Below, in pieces: positions 6,668 through 7,201 of a stretch of DNA of 7,201 nt. Source of the stretch: Lysobacteraceae bacterium (GTDB lineage Bacteria; Pseudomonadota; Gammaproteobacteria; Xanthomonadales; Xanthomonadaceae); the NCBI GenBank assembly GCA_004173415.1, contig SEHC01000093.1:1-7201 (forward strand), in the 5' to 3' direction. Within the stretch, counting starts at the first letter, position 1; each line of letters begins with the position of its first letter. The notes beneath the pieces are model-generated. The model ran no database searches and was not told where the DNA came from. It saw nothing but the letters and a program-made list of their open reading frames with translations. The translations under genes and the position numbers were made by a program.

Positions 6668-6715
6668 GGGCAGCCTCGGGTGAAGTCCGGCGACATCGCG
6701 GACCGTGAGGGCTGC

Positions 6716-6744
6716 AGAATAATGAGAATGATTCGCAGTTACAA
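6716..6744 (-). promoter_or_regulatory. Sigma70-like promoter of the exported-protein/Fiu/piuC operon
   Basis: On the minus strand TTGTAA (6744-6739, 4 of 6) is followed after exactly 17 bases by TATTCT (6721-6716, 4 of 6). The Fur box covers the spacer and most of the -10. The AT-rich run just upstream (around 6743-6752) may act as an UP-like element. The expected transcript start is near 6709, about 40 bases before the TTG start at 6667. Confidence 0.5.
6718..6736 (-). promoter_or_regulatory. Fur box upstream of the exported-protein/Fiu/piuC operon
   Basis: AATAATGAGAATGATTCGC matches the classical 19-base Fur box GATAATGATAATCATTATC at 14 of 19 positions. The overlapping 7-1-7 site is TGAGAATGATTCGCA (6723-6737). 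It is the only Fur-like site I find upstream of the Fiu-type receptor, since the 138-base gap directly before the receptor holds none. Confidence 0.75.
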
Positions 6745-6777
6745 GATATTTATGAAGCCTGCGACCGGACGCTACCG

Positions 6778-7110
6778 TCAGTCACGATCGTCGCGGGTCC
6801 AGACCCCGCCGTGCTCGAGCTTGACCGGGAACTTGGGAACGCCGGTGTACGCGGGTGCACACAGGGCGCGACCGTCGCGGACGTCGAAACGGGCCCCATG
6901 CAGGACGCATTCGACGCTGCCTTCGCCCGGGTCGAACTGGCCGGCGGACAGCTCGAAATCCTCATGGCTGCACTTGTCCTCCAGGGCGTACAGCTCGCCG
7001 TCCAGGTTGAGCACCAGGATCGCGGTGCCGGTCACCTCGTCGAACACCGATTGCATCTCGCCTGGCAACAGGGCCCCGGCGACGCAGACGAAGGTCCAGG
7101 TCCCGCTCAC
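6778..7110 (-). CDS. Rieske-type [2Fe-2S] ferredoxin, small electron-transfer protein
   Basis: The product is 110 residues, the length of stand-alone Rieske ferredoxins of the non-haem oxygenase ferredoxin-subunit kind (NirD/BphF-like fold). Both cluster-binding motifs are intact: C47-S-H49 in KCSHEDFELS and C68-V-L-H71 in ECVLHGARFD, spaced 18 residues apart, so two Cys and two His can hold a [2Fe-2S] cluster. It has no signal peptide and should be cytoplasmic. The start is GTG at 7110, with GGAG eight bases upstream inside the preceding gene; this GTG overlaps that gene's TGA (GTGA), which implies translational coupling. The redox partner is not visible, as no oxygenase or reductase lies in the window. 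In xanthomonads such ferredoxins can sit next to iron-sulfur assembly genes, but the fragment upstream does not let me confirm that. It belongs to the upstream operon, not to the Fur-box promoter that lies downstream of it. Confidence 0.93.
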   Translation of the reverse strand: MSGTWTFVCVAGALLPGEMQSVFDEVTGTAILVLNLDGELYALEDKCSHEDFELSAGQFDPGEGSVECVLHGARFDVRDGRALCAPAYTGVPKFPVKLEHGGVWTRDDRD

Positions 7111-7201
7111 AGGGTCTTCTCCAGGATCTCGAAGCGCAGGTCGTCGCGCCGCGGGATGCCAAAGCGCTCGTCGCCATACGGGAACGGCTTCTTGATGCCG
7201 G
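7107..7201 (-). CDS. C-terminal end of an unrecognised gene, cut by the window edge
   Basis: Only the last 30 residues and the stop are present. They begin GIKKPFPYGDERFGIPRRDD and end LRFEILEKTL. The strong third-position GC bias and the GTGA overlap with the ferredoxin start support a real coding end. The fragment carries no motif I can tie to a family. The gene is co-transcribed with the ferredoxin and may supply its functional context, but nothing more can be said from here. Confidence 0.7.
   Translation of the reverse strand, partial: GIKKPFPYGDERFGIPRRDDLRFEILEKTL

Noticed and set aside
6126..6683. Plus-strand open frame of 185 codons opposite the exported-protein gene
   Set aside because: No motif, no ribosome site and no promoter on that strand; the minus-strand frame has a signal-peptide-like segment, a ribosome site and a Fur-box promoter. 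It remains possible that neither strand codes here.

Overview
The window is GC-rich, and every gene I can support lies on the minus strand. The gene families, the codon bias (G or C in most third positions) and the pairing of a PepSY membrane protein with TonB-dependent receptors suggest a gammaproteobacterium of the Xanthomonadaceae/Lysobacteraceae type (Stenotrophomonas, Lysobacter, Pseudoxanthomonas or relatives). That placement is inference from style, not a database match.

Reading in the direction of transcription, from high to low coordinates: (1) The last 31 codons of an unrecognised gene (7201-7107) overlap by 4 bases a small Rieske-type [2Fe-2S] ferredoxin (7110-6778). (2) A 110-base gap holds a sigma70-like promoter with an embedded Fur box. 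(3) This promoter should drive a probable operon: a small unrecognised exported protein (6667-6242), a Fiu-type TonB-dependent catecholate siderophore receptor (6103-3746) and a PiuC/YbiX-type Fe(II)/2-oxoglutarate dioxygenase (3677-2991). (4) A 252-base gap carries a weak terminator-like hairpin and a second promoter with a Fur box, ahead of a Cir/IrgA-type TonB-dependent receptor (2738-567). (5) A third Fur box and promoter lie at 514-542, ahead of a PepSY-associated transmembrane protein that runs off the window's left edge (515-1).

Together this is an iron-starvation locus for catecholate or xenosiderophore uptake. Two outer-membrane receptors of different subfamilies bring in ferric siderophores, the inner-membrane PepSY protein may help with periplasmic or inner-membrane reduction or transport, and the dioxygenase is the usual partner of Fiu/PiuA receptors. 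Three Fur boxes sharing the core TGAGAATGA give three tandem iron-repressed units. The components are known families. The parts that look less described are the small exported protein leading the Fiu-piuC operon, the start-site conflict at the PepSY gene, and the paired cysteines in the receptor barrels. I see no mobile element, CRISPR array, tRNA or rRNA, and no gene-free stretch longer than about 250 bases.
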